Shown: piece by piece, positions 1 to 11,791 of the stretch
How the letters are laid out: every line of letters begins with the position of its first letter
How positions within the stretch are numbered: the first letter of the stretch is position 1
The notes under the pieces: generated by a model
The model's database searches: none
What the model was told of the DNA's origin: nothing
What the model saw: the letters and a program-made list of their open reading frames with translations, nothing else
From: Budorcas taxicolor
Taxonomy: Eukaryota; Chordata; Mammalia; Artiodactyla; Bovidae
NCBI RefSeq assembly: GCF_023091745.1
Contig: NC_068935.1
Location: 16,537,775 to 16,601,774 of the forward strand
DNA length: 64,000 nt
Direction of reading: 5' to 3'
Program-made: the position numbers and the translations under genes

Positions 1-191
1 CTATGATAATTCTACATGAAATGAGTTCTATACCACAATTACTGCTGGGCTAATATTTAGCCTTTACTATGTCTAGGAAATAAAAATCCCTAGGTTTATA
101 GTTTAACTCTGCCTTCTCTCTTTCTCTTATCTCTTCTCTTTTCCTCTCTCAATTCCAGAGGGTCTTACACTGTAAGATTTCTTTATTACAA

Positions 192-406
192 TGGGCTTCC
201 CGAGTAGTTCAGTGGTAAAGAATCTGCCTGGAATGCAGGAGACACAGGAGACCCAGGGCTCAATCCCTGGGGTGGAAAGATCCCCTGGAGGAGGGCATGG
301 CAACCCATTCTAGAATTCTTGCTGAGAAAATCCCATGGACGGCAGAGCCTGGTGGGCTACCATGCAGTCACAAAAAGTCAGACACAACCGAGCACAGCAT
401 GGCATA
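192..406 (+). mobile_element. Bov-tA SINE
   Basis: Complete ruminant tRNA-derived SINE. A tRNA-Glu-like head with A/B-box-like parts is followed by the BovA body, ending in a degraded form of the GTCGGACACGACTGAGC-type 3' end. It diverges moderately from the usual form, so it is not among the youngest copies. Confidence 0.85.
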
Positions 407-984
407 TAAATCACATACAGGTGGTACTGTCTCATTAAATCATTTCAAAACCTTGGAATCAGTTGCTTAAATTATTAGCATGTTAATAGTCATTCTCGGA
501 TTTTCATAGCCCTCTTATATTCTTCTCTTAACTCAAGACTAGAGCTGCATCTCAGAGGCATGATGGAAGGAATATGCGTTCTATCTGGGCTCCAAGTATA
601 GCAGGGTGAAATTGCTGTCTCATGTCCCCTGAACTACAATAGTCATTTGATATAATTCAATACAGCCACTAAATGATAATGTATAGAGTTGTTAGGGATG
701 TATCATGACAAATATTTATGATTAATAAATGCAAATAAGAGGTTACAAAAGAGTAGAGTGCACAGTATAGTCACATTCATGTAAATTACATAAATACACA
801 CATAAAACTATTGGAAGGATATGCACGAAAATGTTAAGAGTTGTGGAATTATGGATAATGTTCTTTTTTGTGCTTTTCTGTATATTTTTACTTTCTACAG
901 TGAAGATATATGTATATATATAATTTTAATAAGGAAATTATCAGTTTTAATGTTAAATAAAATTAAATTCACAATATCTGCATA
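407..984. other. Intronic DNA; possible old LINE 3' end at about 700-960
   Basis: 407-700 shows nothing recognisable. About 700-960 resembles the 3' part of an old mammalian LINE: a stretch around GTTAAGAG...GGATTATGGATAATG, then a T-rich run and TTTCTACAGTGAA. This is pattern memory only and the family is not assigned. Confidence 0.3.
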
Positions 985-3900
985 TTAACAGGAAGGAATG
1001 AAAAGGCATGAACAGTATGAAAAGGAAAAAAGATATGACACTGAAAGATGAACTCCCTAGGTTGGTAGGTGCCCAACATGCTACTGGAGAAGAGTAGAGA
1101 AATAGCTCTAGAAATAATGAAGATGCTGAGCCAAAGTGAAAACAATGCCCAGTAGTGGATTTGACTGGTAATGGAAGTAAAATCTGATGCTGTAAAGAAC
1201 AATACTGCATAGGAACCTGGAATGTTAGGTTCATGAATCAAGGTAAATTGGAAGAGATCAAACAGGAGATGGCAAGAGTGAATGTTGATATTTTAGGAAT
1301 CAGTGAACTAAAATGTACCAGAAAGGGTGAATTTAATTCAGATGACCATTATATCTACTACTGTGGGCAAGAATCCCTTAGAAGAAATGAAGTAGGCCTC
1401 ACAGTCAACAAGAGAGTCCAGTACTCTCTTCTAGAGAGAAGAGTACTCTCTTCAAGAGAGAAATACAGTACTTGGATGCAATCTCAAAAATGACAGAATG
1501 AACTCTGATTGTTTCCAAGGCAAACCATTCAATATCACAGGAATCCATGTCCATGCCCCAATCACTAATGCCGAAGAAACTGAAGATGAACAGTTCTATG
1601 AAGACCTACAAGACCTTCTAGAAGTAACACCAAAACAAAGGATGTCCTTTTCAATATAGGAGACTGGAATATAAAAGTAGGAAGTCGCGAGATAACTGAA
1701 GTAACAGGCAAATTTGGCCTTAGAGTACAAAATGAAGCAGGGCAAAGATTAACAGAGTTTTGCCAAAAGAATGCACTGGTCATAGCAAACACCCTCTTCC
1801 AACAACATAAAAGAAAACTCTACACATGGACATTCACAGATGGTCAATACTGAAATCAGATTGATTATATTCTTTGCAGCCAAAGATGGAGAAGGTCTAT
1901 ATAGTCAGCAAAAACAAGATCGAGAACTGACTGTGGCTCAGATCATGAACTCCTTATTGTCAAATTCAGACTTAAATTGAAGAGACTAGGGAAAACCACT
2001 AGACAATTCAGGTATGACCTAAATCAAATCCCTTATGACTATACAGTGGAAGTGAGAAACAGATTTAAGGGCCTAGATCTGATAGACAGAGTGCCTGATG
2101 AACTATAGACAGAGGTTCCTGACATTTTACAGGAGGCAGTGATCAAAAACATTCCCAAGAAAAAGAAATGCAAAAAGGCAAAATGGTTGTCTGAGGAGGC
2201 CATACAAATAGCTGAGAAAAGAAAAGAAGCAAAAGGCAAAGGAGAAAAGGAAAGATATATCCCTCTGAATTCAGAGTTCCAAAGAATAGCAAGGAGATAA
2301 TAAGAAAGCCTTTCTCAGTGAACAGTGCAAAGAAATAGAAGAAAACAGTAGAATGGGAAAGACTAGAGATCTCTTCAAGAAAATTGGAGATACCAAGGGA
2401 ACATTTCATGCAAAGATAGGCACAAGAAAGAACAGAAATGGTATGGACTTGACAGAAGCAGAAGATAGTAAGAAGAGGTGACAAGAACACACAGAAGAAC
2501 TATGCAAGAAAGATTTTAATGACTGAGATAACCACGATGGTGTGATCATTCACTTAGAGCCACACATCCTGGCGTGTGAAGTCAAGTGGGCCTTAGGAAG
2601 CATCACTACGAGTAAAGCTAGTGGAGATGATGAAATTCCAGCTGAGCTATTTCAAATCCTAAAAGATGATGTTGTGAAAGTGCTGCACTCAATACGCCAG
2701 CAAATTTGGAAAACGCAGCAGTAGCCACAGGACTGCAAAAGGTCAGTTTTCATTCCAATCCCAAAGAAAGGCAATGTCAAAGAATGTTCAAACTTCTGCA
2801 CAATTGCACTCATCTCACATGCTAGCAAAATAATGCTCAAAATTCTCCAAGCTAGGCTTCAACAGTATGTGAACCAAGACCTTCCAGATGTTCAATTGGA
2901 TTTAGAAAAGGCAGAGGAACCAGAGATCAAATTGCCAAAATCCATTGGGTCACAAAAAAAGCAAGAGAATTCCAGAAAAACATCTACTTTAGCTTCATTG
3001 ACTATTCTAAAGCCTTTGACTGTGTGGATCATAAGAAACTGTGAAATATTTTTCAAGAGATGGGAATACCAAACCACCTTACCTGCCTCCTGAGAAATCT
3101 GTATGCAGGTCAAGAAGCAACAGTTAGAACTGGACATGTAACAATGGACTGGTTCCAAATTGGGAAAGGAGTACATGAAGACTGTGTACTGTCACCTTGC
3201 TTAATTAATTTATATGCAGAGTACATCATGTGAAATGCTGGGCTGGATGAAGCACAAGCTGGAATCAAGATTGAAGGGAGAAATGTCAACAACGTCAGAT
3301 ATGCAGATGACACCACCCTTATGGCAGAAAGTGAAGAGGAACTAAAGAGCCTCTTGATGAATGTGAAAGAGGAGAGTGAAAAAGCTTCCTTAAAACTCAA
3401 ATTCAAAAAAAATAAGGTTATGGCATCCAGTCACATCACTTCATGGCAAATAGATGGGGAAACGGTGGAAAGAGTGGCAGACTTTATTTTGGGGGACTCC
3501 AAAATCACTGCAGATGGTGACTGCAGCCATGAAATTAAAAGATGCTTATTCCTTAGAAGAAAAGTTATGACCAACCTAGACATCATATTAAAAAGCAGAG
3601 ACATTACTTTGCCAACAAAGGTTCATCTAGTCAAGGCTGTGGTTTTTCCAGTAGTTATGTAAGTATGTGAGAGTTGGACCATAAAGAAAACTCAGCACTG
3701 AAGAATTGATGTTTTTGAACTGTGGTATTGGAGAAGACTCTTGAGAGTCCCTTGGACTGCAAGGAAATCCACACAGTCCATCCTAAAGGAAATCAGTCCT
3801 GCATACTCATGGGAAGGACTGATGCTGAAGTCAAAACTCTAATACTTTGACCACCTGGTGCAAAGAACTGACTCGTTGGAAAAGACCCTGAAGCTGGGAA

Positions 3901-4085
3901 AGATTGAAGGTGGGAGGAGAAGGGGATGACAGGATGAGATGGTCGGATGGCATCACTGACTCAATGGACATGAGTCTGAATAAACTCTGGGAGTTGGTGA
4001 TGGACAGGGAGGCCTGGCGTGCTGCAGTCTATGGGGTTGCAAAGATTCTGACATGACTGAGCTACTGAACTGAACTGAACCAAAC
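985..4085 (+). mobile_element. BovB (RTE) LINE, nearly full length, decayed
   Basis: About 3.1 kb of a roughly 3.2-kb family. It runs from the leader before the endonuclease through endonuclease and reverse transcriptase to the 3' tail with its CTGAACTGAA repeats. It has many stops and frameshifts, so it cannot be active. It is the longest BovB copy in the window and lies at the left edge of the ancient reverse-strand L1 that continues at 4091. Confidence 0.9.
1208..4075 (+). pseudogene. BovB endonuclease/reverse transcriptase pseudogene
   Basis: Broken polyprotein frame. The endonuclease start is readable (GTWNVRFMNQGKLEEIKQEM, then ARVNVDILGISELK). The reverse transcriptase motif A (SFIDYSKAFDCVDHKK) is near 2990-3045 and the catalytic YADD box near 3299-3312 (RYADDTTLMAES). 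Motif B is damaged (GVHEDCVLSPC, where other copies have GVCQGC). At least four separate open pieces are needed to follow the frame. Confidence 0.88.
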
Positions 4086-4377
4086 TGAAGTATGAGACAT
4101 AAAATTTATTGATTATTTCTTTTTTAAAAAAATGTTTCAGACCCTATGGAGATCAAATTAATTGTTGGAGCATTATTGATGTACTATTCTGTGAAATGCT
4201 CCTTACTGAGAGGAGCATAAGTTTTTCTTTTCCTTGAATCTATTAATATGGTAAATTATATTTATACAGATGTACCTTGCAGGCTTGTTGCCAGAACAAT
4301 ACAATAAAGTGAATATCTCAATAAAGTGAGTCACACAAATTTTTTGGTTTCCCAGTGCATATAAATGTTATGTTTGG

Positions 4378-4497
4378 GGACTTTCCTGATGGGCCAGTGG
4401 TTGGGGCTCTGCATGTCCACTGCAGGAGGTATGGGGTTTTGATCTCTAATCAAGGAACTAGGATCCTGCATGCTCTGTGGCATGGCTAAAAAAAGAA
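4378..4497 (+). mobile_element. CHR-type tRNA SINE in Tigger1
   Basis: Artiodactyl tRNA-derived SINE of the short GGGGACTTTCCTGATGG... class. It has a degraded B-box region, a GGAACTAGGATCCTGCATGC-like core and an A-rich end (GGCTAAAAAAAG). Confidence 0.8.
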
Positions 4498-4555
4498 GTT
4501 ATGTTTGCACTCTACTATAGTCTATTTTTTTTATTGAAGTCTATTAAGCGTGCAC

Positions 4556-4799
4556 TACTTTGGCCACCTCATGTGAAGAGTTGACTCATTGGAAAAGACT
4601 CTGATGCTGGGAGGGATTGGGGGCAGGAAGACATGGGGACGACCGAGGATGAGATGGCTGGATGGCATCACGGATTCGATGGACATGAGTCTGAGTGAAC
4701 TCCGGGAGATGGTGATGGACAGGGAGGCCTGGCGTGCTGCGATTCATGGGGTCGCGAAGAGTCGGACATGACTGAGAGGTTGAACTGAACTGAACTGAA
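4556..4799 (+). mobile_element. BovB 3' fragment in Tigger1
   Basis: 5'-truncated BovB, covering the last quarter-kilobase of the coding end and the tail (ends CTGAACTGAACTGAAT). It is well preserved, so it is a fairly young insertion. The minus-strand Bov-tA follows it directly. Confidence 0.85.
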
Positions 4800-5005
4800 T
4801 GTGTGGGTACTTGCATTCAGTCATGTCTGACTCTGTATGACCCTGTAGATTGTAGGCCACCAGATCTTCTATCCATGGTATTCTCCAGGCAACAACACTG
4901 GAGTGGATTGCCATGCCTGCCTCCAGGGGATCTTCCTGACCCAGGGATTGAACCCATATTGGCAGGAAGGTTCTTTACCACTAGCACCGCCCAGGAATCC
5001 CCAGG
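4800..5005 (-). mobile_element. Bov-tA SINE in Tigger1
   Basis: Reverse-strand copy. The BovA end is at the left (TTCAGTCATGTCTGACTC) and the tRNA head at the right (TTCTTTACCACTAGC...). The host Tigger1 resumes with GTGTGCAATAGCATTATGTC. Confidence 0.85.
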
Positions 5006-5049
5006 TGTGCAATAGCATTATGTCTTAAAAAAAGTACATTCCTTAATTT

Positions 5050-5199
5050 TTTTCCTTTATCGTATTTTTTATTGAGGTACAATTGATGCACAATTTTGTG
5101 TAAGTTTCAGGTATACAACATAGCACTTCACTAGTTTTAAAGGTTATATTCCATTTATTGTTAGTTATTATGAAATATTGACCATATTCCCTGTGCTTG
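5050..5199 (-). mobile_element. L1 3'-end fragment in Tigger1
   Basis: Starts with a T-rich end and TTATTGAGGTACAATTGATG, typical of reversed L1 3' untranslated DNA. Host text is duplicated on both sides (GTACATTCCTTAATT on the left, GTACATACCTTAATT on the right), giving a target-site duplication of about 15 bp. Confidence 0.7.
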
Positions 5200-5225
5200 T
5201 ACATACCTTAATTCAAAAATACTTT

Positions 5226-5482
5226 ACTGCAGGTCTAGTGGTAAAGAATCTGCCTTCCAATGCAGGGAACATGAGTTCGATCCTGGTCAGGGAACTAACA
5301 TCCCATATGCTGTGTGGCAACCAAGCCTACTTGCCACAACTAGAGAGCCTGCACACCACAATTAATGAGCCCTAGCATCACAGATAGAGAGGCCCATGAA
5401 CCACAACCAGAGAAGACTGTGTGCCTCAAAAAAGAGTCCATGCACCGCAACAAAAACCCAGCATAGCCAAAAAAACAAACCA
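5226..5482 (+). mobile_element. CHR-1-type SINE in Tigger1
   Basis: Long CHR SINE. The tRNA-like head (GTGGTAAAGAATCTGCC) is followed by a body rich in CCACAAC and GAGCC-type words and an A-rich end with AGCATAGCCAAAAAAAC. Tigger1 text resumes right after it (CTTTTATTGCTTTAAAATGC). Confidence 0.75.
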
Positions 5483-5845
5483 AACTTTTATTGCTTTAAA
5501 ATGCCAAAATAATTACAGTAGTAACATCAAAGATCACTAATCACATATTGCTATAAAATATAATAATAATGAAAAATTTGAAATACTGTGAGAATTACAC
5601 AGTGTTACACAGAAACATGAAGTGAGCAAATGCTGTTGGGAAAATGGTGCTTGTAGACTTGAACGATGCAGGACTGCCACAATCAACTTGTAATAAAACG
5701 CAACAAAGTGAAGCACAATAAAACAAGGTATGCCTGTATATGTCCTAGAGTTGCATTCCTGGAATTAACCCAACATGTCATGATAGATTTTCCTTTTATA
5801 TATCCTGATGGATTTATTTCTCTAATATTTTGTTTAGGCTTTTTA

Positions 5846-5915
5846 AAATATATATTTATTTTAATTGGAGGTTAATTACTTTACAATATTGTATTGGTTG
5901 TGTACATTCTCAAAA
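5846..5915 (-). mobile_element. Ruminant L1 3' terminus fragment
   Basis: About 70 bp matching the reverse of the L1-BT 3' end (TTTATTTTAATTGGAGGTTA). Ancient L1 sequence flanks it on both sides. Confidence 0.7.
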
Positions 5916-7149
5916 GAAACTATCCATTATTTTTTTGTCATTTTATTTTTTAAAGTTATCTCTATTTCAAAAAATGAGTTGTGTGGGTTGGGGAAATACA
6001 CCCAGTTTTTCTACTCTCTGGAAGAATTTAAGATTGCAATAATATGCTTTATGAAGTTTGGTAAACTTTTAACTACAGAATTCACTTATTTAATAATTAT
6101 CCTTCTAGGAAAGAACAAGATGGCGGAGGAGTAGGTGGAGATGGAGTAGATCTCTCTCCATGGATACATCAGGAATATACCTTCAGACACAGAAATGCAT
6201 GCAGAACACCAGCTGACAGTGGACAGAAGCACCTGACCAGTGGAAAAGAATTAATAGTCCCACACAAAACTTGGTAGGACAAAGGGGCAAAAACAGTATT
6301 AGTAGAACTGGACCTGCCCTTGGCCGGTGGGGGAACTGAAGCAGGGGTCCGATCCTCACATTGGGGCAATTATCTGAGTCAGAGGAGAAACATTTAAGGC
6401 TGAGAGTGAAACAGTTGATTTGTGGCAGCCTAAATGGAATGAGACTCAGATAGTCCTTGCTGTAGCCATACATACCCCAGACAGGGACATAGATCCCCTG
6501 GAAGGTGCAGGGGCTGGGAGCTATATTTTAGGGATTGTGGAGCAATCCCCGGGCAAGGGGTGCTGTTGACTGTGGAGAGACGGATCAAGGGGATGTGAGG
6601 GAGGGGACTCTGGTGGAAAATGCCTGTGGAGGAAAGCGGGGCAGCCAAGGAAGAAAGGTGATACTGCTGAGTCATGTGTAGGGGGTGGAGCCATGACCAT
6701 AGCCTCTCTCCCTGCACACGCCAGCGTTGGCAGCTGAACAACAGAGAGGCTGGCCCAGCAAGCACCTGATGCACTGAACTACAGAGTAGGACCCAACCAA
6801 CAGTGCCCCTTTAAGTGCCTGACACACCAATCTACAGAGTAGGACCCCATCCAGGGGGGCCCCTCTATGTGCCTGACATGCTGAACAACAGAGAAGGATC
6901 CCAGGCAAGGAAGCCCTCTAAGGGCCTGAACGGGCGGAGCTACAGAGAAAGACTGGCCAAGAAGGCCTTCTGATCGCCAGCTACAAGAGGCTCAATAAAA
7001 GACTCTGATGGGGCCATAACTCCTTCAGTGGAGGCAGTCCATGTCCCTGCACACTTGGTGCTGCCAGGGTCCCCGCAAGCCAAGCAGTTGTGCCACCTTC
7101 ATGCTCAACTCTCACTGGGGCAGAGCTGCCACAGGCAAAAAAAGTCTTG

Positions 7150-7585
7150 CACCTATGTGCATAGGGTTGCTTCGGTAGTGTCCAACTCTTTGCGACTCTC
7201 TAGACTGTGGCCTCGGAGAAGGCAATGGCATCCTACTGCAGCACTCTTGCCTAGAAAATCCCATGGATGGAGGAGCCTGGTGGGCCGCAGTCCATGGGGT
7301 CATGAAGAGTTGGACACGACTGAGCGACTTCACTTTCACTTTTCACTTTCATGCATTGGAGAAGGAAATGGCAACTCACTCCAGTGTTCTTGCCTGGAGA
7401 ATCCCAGGGACGGGGGAGCCTGGTGGGCTGCCGTCTATGGGGTCGCACAGAGTCGGACACGACTGAAGTGACTTAGCAGCAGCAGCAGCAGATTGTGGCC
7501 TGCCAGGCTTCTCTGTCAGGGAGGGAGATTCTCCAGGCAAGAATACTGGAGCGTATTGGCCAATACTGGCTGCCATACCCTTCTA
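7150..7585 (-). mobile_element. Bov-tA SINE (split) in the L1 leader
   Basis: Reverse-strand Bov-tA body in two pieces, 7150-7212 and 7492-7585, separated by a plus-strand Bov-A2. The tRNA head appears missing: L1 leader text resumes after about 7585. Confidence 0.75.
7213..7491 (+). mobile_element. Bov-A2 SINE nested in Bov-tA
   Basis: Two-unit BovA element: GAGAAGGCAATGGCA... and GAGAAGGAAATGGCA..., joined by a CACTTTCAC-type linker and ending in a CAG repeat. Host words GACTGTGGCC (left) and GATTGTGGCC (right) mark the target duplication. It is very well preserved, so it is young. Confidence 0.9.
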
Positions 7586-8434
7586 GAGCACTATATTTCC
7601 TGCTGCCCTAGCCGCCAACCCCCCTGAGTACCTGGTGCTGCCAGAACCCCTGCGACCCAAAATGCTGCACCACCTCCACACCTGGCCCTCACAGAGGCAA
7701 ACCCAAGTCCTCCAGGGCAGCCTCAGGAGCAAAACCCCAGTGGATGACCCACATGCAGAGGTGGAAATAAAACCGCAACTGAAACCCAGGGGCGGTGTGT
7801 CTGAGGAAGAAGACCCAAAACCTTCCCACCAGCCATACCGGCTGAAGATTAAATCCACACGATCAACTAGGCAGACTCTGTGTCTATGGAATATAAAAAA
7901 GGTCACTGAGAGCTCTCACAAAGGAAAATACTCTAGTTCTGACAGCTGTGGACAATGGGGGCAAGAATACGGAGGAGCAGGGCCAGATTAGAATCTAAGC
8001 TGTCCAAACAGCAGGTCCAAAGTTCAGCACAGTGTGAGAGGGCATCCTAGGGAGGTGAGGTGAACTGTGACTCCCAGCGAGGGAAAGGACTCTGACAGCA
8101 GTGACTCAAGAAAAACATTTATTATTCTTATGTTTTGACTTATTCTGTAGATTCTTTTGGATTTTTCTTTTCTTTTTTTCCCTTTCCCACACTCTGTTGT
8201 AGTTGCTAATTTTATTGGCACTATGAAATCTAATTAAGCTTTTGAGTTTTTTTTTCTTAGTCACCTTTTTTATTGTTGTTATACACCTCTGCCTCTATGT
8301 TGGGCTTTGCAGTTCTGGAGAGTTTTCCTTTTTTTTTTTTTCTCTCTATTTTTAATTTTTGAAATCAATTATTTTTTTCTACATATATTCCTTTGTTTGC
8401 TTACCTTACTGTTCTTTTCCCCTTGCAGATAATC

Positions 8435-8438
<4 letters not shown>

Positions 8439-8490
<52 letters not shown>
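8439..8490. repeat. (TA)26 microsatellite
   Basis: Fifty-two bases of uninterrupted TA next to the 3' end of a reversed BovB piece. Confidence 0.95.
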
Positions 8491-8493
<3 letters not shown>

Positions 8494-8886
8494 TTCAGTT
8501 CAGTGGCTCAGTCGTGTCCAGCTCTTTGCAACCCCATGGACTGCAGCATGCCAGGCTTCCCTGTCCATCACCAACTCCAGGAGCCTACTCAAACTCATAT
8601 CCATTGCATTGGTGATGCCATCCAACCATCTCATCCTCTATCATCCCCTTCTCCTCCCACCTTCAATCTTTCCCAGCATCAGAGACTTTTCCCATGAGTC
8701 TGTTCTTTGCATCAGGTGGCCAAAGTATTGGAGTTTCAGCATCAACATCCCTCTTTCCAATGAATATCAGGACTGATTTCCTTTAGGATAGACTGGTTGG
8801 ATCTCCTTGCAGTCCAAGGGACTCTCAAGAGTCTTCTCCAACACCACAGTTCAAAAGCATCAATTCTTCAGTTCTTAGCTTTCTTT
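8491..8886 (-). mobile_element. BovB 3' fragment in the L1 leader
   Basis: Reverse-strand BovB end: starts CAGTTCAGTTCAGTGGCTCA and extends to the codons before GCTTTCTTTATT. The (TA)n tract lies at its 3' side. Confidence 0.88.
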
Positions 8887-8892
8887 ATTCTA

Positions 8893-8972
8893 TAGCTCAG
8901 TTGGTAAAGCATCTGCCTGAAATACGGGAGACTTGGGTTCAGTTTCTGGGTTGGGAAGTTCCCCTGGAGATG
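8893..8972 (+). mobile_element. Bov-tA head fragment
   Basis: Only the tRNA-like head and the first body bases are present (TAGCTCAGTTGGTAAAGCAT ... GGGAAGTTCCCCTGGAGA), next to the BovB piece. Confidence 0.7.
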
Positions 8973-10312
8973 ACAATATATATAAATCTTCTTTATGTAT
9001 TTGTATTTAACTCTGTAAATCTATTCTTTCTTTCCTTTCCTCTCAACATATTTGTTAGTTTAATTTGCATTGCTTTATTCCCCAATTAGCACCTTTCATT
9101 AGTTTTGTTTGCCAGTTTGTGCTTCAGTTGGTTTTGTTCTGGTAGATAAAATTTTTGGTTTCCTTTTTTCACCAGATCAATCTATTGTACTTTATTTTTG
9201 TTGGACTGTTTTGATTTTGCTTATGAATGTATATGAATATGTGAATATTCAGTCACACTTTTTATTGTTGTTATAAACCTCTGCATCTATGTTGGGCTTT
9301 TGCACATCTGTGGAGTTTTCCTTTTTCCCCCTTTTTTCTTTTTCTTCCATTTTTTCTCCTTTTCTCTTTTTTATAATTTTTACTTTTAATTTTTTAAACC
9401 TATTATATTTTTCTACATTTATCCCTCTGTTTGCTTTTCCTACTGTTCTTTTCCCTTTGCAGTTAATTTTTAATATATATAAATCTTCTTCATCTACCTC
9501 TATTTAACTTTGCATATCTATTCTTTCTTTCTTTTCTTTCTTTCCTTTCCTCTCAACATATATGTTAGTTTTGTTTTCATTGCTTTATTACCTAATTGGC
9601 ACCTTGGTTGGTTTTGTTCTCCAGTTTGTGCTTTAGTTAGTTTTGATCTTAACTGCTAAATATAATTTTTGATTTCTTTTGTTCGCCAGGTCGATTTACT
9701 GTACTTTATTTTTGTTGGACTGTTTTGACTTTGCTCATGGGTGTATATGTATATTCCATTTTTTAAATTATTATTTGCCTGATTTTGTAACTGCCATTCA
9801 TCTGGCATTCATCTTCGGTTTCTTGTTTTTGGATATTTGTTTTAATCTTACTTAATGCCGTAACAAACCACTTGTGGAATCTTTGTTCCTGACCAGAGAT
9901 CAAACCCTGAGCCTCTGGAATGGGAGCACTGACTCCAGGACCCTAGACTATGAAGGAACTAACCCTAGGGGTATCAAATAGTGATAACTCACACAAAGGA
10001 AAACACTGGAATACAAGACCCAGCATCAACCAACCACCAGTAACACCCTGTGCAGAATGCCTCATCTAAACAACAAACAAAACAAAAATACAAACCAAAT
10101 CATTAGCAGACAGTATTACCACCTCACTCAGCCTTGCCCATCAGAACAAAAACAAACAAACAAACAAAAACTCAACACAAATCTTGCCCTATACAAACCT
10201 TACATAGACCACTGGACCAATCTTAGGAGAGAAGAAACCATAAGAAAGAAAGAATTCAACCTTGAAGCCTGGGAAAAGGAGACCTCAAACACAATAACTT
10301 AAAAAAAAATTA

Positions 10313-10987
10313 ATGAAAAGGGAGAGAAATACTAAAAAAACGAAGGAACAAACTAGGAACACAGAAGTCCAAATAAATGAAGAGGAAATAGGCAAACTAC
10401 CTGAAAAAGAATTCAGAATAATGATAGTAAAGATGATCAAAAACCTTGAAAACAAAATGGAGAAAATGCAAGAATCAATTAACAAAGACCTAGATGAATT
10501 AAAGAATAAACATGCAGAGACAAACAACACAATTACTGAAATTAAAAATACTCTAGAAGGAATCAATAGTAGAATATCTGAAGCAGAAGAACGAATTGGT
10601 GAGCTGGAAGATATAATGGTGGAAATAACTTCTGAAGAGCAGAATACAGTAAAAAGAATTAAAAGAACTGAGGATAGTCTCAGAGTCCTCTGAGACAATA
10701 TCAAATGCACCAACATTCGAATTATAGGGGGTCCCAGAAGAAAAAGAGGAAAAGAAAGGGTCTGAGAAAATTTTTGAAGAGATTATAGTTTAAAATTTCC
10801 CCAACATGGAAAAGGAAATAGTTAATCAACTCCAAGAGGCACAAAGAGTCCCATTCAGGATAAACCCAAGGAGAAACTCACCAAGATACATACTAATCAA
10901 ACTAACAAAGACTAAACACAAAGAAAGAATATTAAAAGTAGCAAGGGAGAAGCAACAAGTAACATACCAGGGAAACCCCAAATTGTA
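10313..10987 (+). pseudogene. L1 ORF1 pseudogene
   Basis: Frame for the L1 RNA-binding ORF1 protein. The coiled-coil part is readable over 10313-10693 (KMIKNLENKMEKMQESINKD and onward, with heptad-like spacing) and stops at SLRVL. The RNA-recognition and C-terminal part continues in another frame (NIRIIGVPEE, then NFPNMEKEIVNQLQEAQRVP and PRYILIKLTKTKHKERIL). The nucleic-acid-binding core is present but the protein is split. The true start may lie upstream near 10057, where a related basic stretch occurs. Confidence 0.85.
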
Positions 10988-11540
10988 ACAGCTGATCTTT
11001 CAGCAGAAACTCTGCAAGCCAGAAGGGAATGGCAGGATATATTTAAAGTACTGAAAGGGAAAAATCTACAACCAAGATTACTGTAACTGGCAAGGATCTC
11101 ATTCAAAATTGATGGAGAAACAAAAAGCTTTCCAGTCAAGAAAAAGTTAAGAGAATTCAGAACCATCAAACCAGCTTTACAACAAATGTTAAACAGACTT
11201 ATATAGTCAAGAAATACAAGAGAAGAAGAAAGACCTACAAAATCAACCACAAACAATTAAGAAAATGGCAATAGGAACATATACACCAATAATTACTTTA
11301 AATGTTAATTGCTTAAGTGCTCTAACCAAAAGACACATACTGACTAAATGGATACAAAAACAAGACCCATACATATGCTGTCTACAAAAAATCCACTTCA
11401 GATGTAATGACACATATAGACTAAAAGGGAGAAGATGAAAAAATATATTCCATGCAAATGGAAAGCAAAAGAAAGCTGGAGTAGCAATCCTCATATCAGA
11501 CAAGACAGACCTTAAAATAAAGATTACAAGAATGAATCAC

Positions 11541-11791
11541 TTCTTCTCATCAGGTGGTCAAAGTATTGGTTTCAGCTTCAGCATCAGTCCTTCCAATGAA
11601 TATTCATGACTGATTTCCTTTAGGACGGACTGGACCTCCTTGCAGTCCAAAGGACTCTCAAGAGTCTTCTCCAAAACCACAGTTCAAAAGCATCAATTCT
11701 TTAGCACTCAGCTTTCTTTATAGTCCAACTCTCACATCCATACATGACTACTGGTAAAACCATAGTTTTGACTAGATGGACCTTTGTTGGG
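11541..11791 (-). mobile_element. Internal BovB fragment inside L1 ORF2
   Basis: Reverse-strand stretch from the C-terminal part of the BovB frame (CATCAGGTGGTCAAAGTATT ... GGACCTTTGTTGG). It lacks the BovB 3' end and tail, and L1 ORF2 sequence on its two sides is not contiguous. Confidence 0.85.

Larger units (their letters stand above)
4267..5736. mobile_element. Tigger1-type DNA transposon, non-autonomous, with five nested insertions
   Basis: The left end is CAGATGTACCTTG and the right end CAAGGTATGCCTG, an imperfect terminal inverted pair. It is flanked by TA at 4265-4266 and 5737-5738, the pogo/Tigger target duplication. Internal Tigger1 text is readable (AATAAAGTGAGTCACACAAA, then TTTTTTGGTTTCCCAGTGCA). 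Only the two ends of the transposon remain, so no transposase frame is present. It sits inside the ancient reverse L1. Confidence 0.85.
8255..9770 (+). repeat. Internal tandem duplication in the L1 leader
   Basis: T-rich leader sequence occurs twice. Words such as TATTGTTGTTAT...CCTCTGC...TATGTTGGGCTTT are at about 8268 and 9264. CTTTCCTCTCAACATAT is at about 9034 and 9546, and GTACTTTATTTTTGTTGGAC at about 9188 and 9700. Without the SINE/BovB insertion in the first copy the unit is about 500 bp. It could be part of the normal L1-BT leader or a private duplication. Confidence 0.65.

Noticed and set aside
7028..7991. Plus-strand frames of 147 and 118 codons in a G+C-rich stretch
   Set aside because: They lie in the L1 leader and nested SINEs.
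10285..10716. 143-codon minus-strand frame
   Set aside because: It is the antisense of the L1 ORF1 coiled-coil region.
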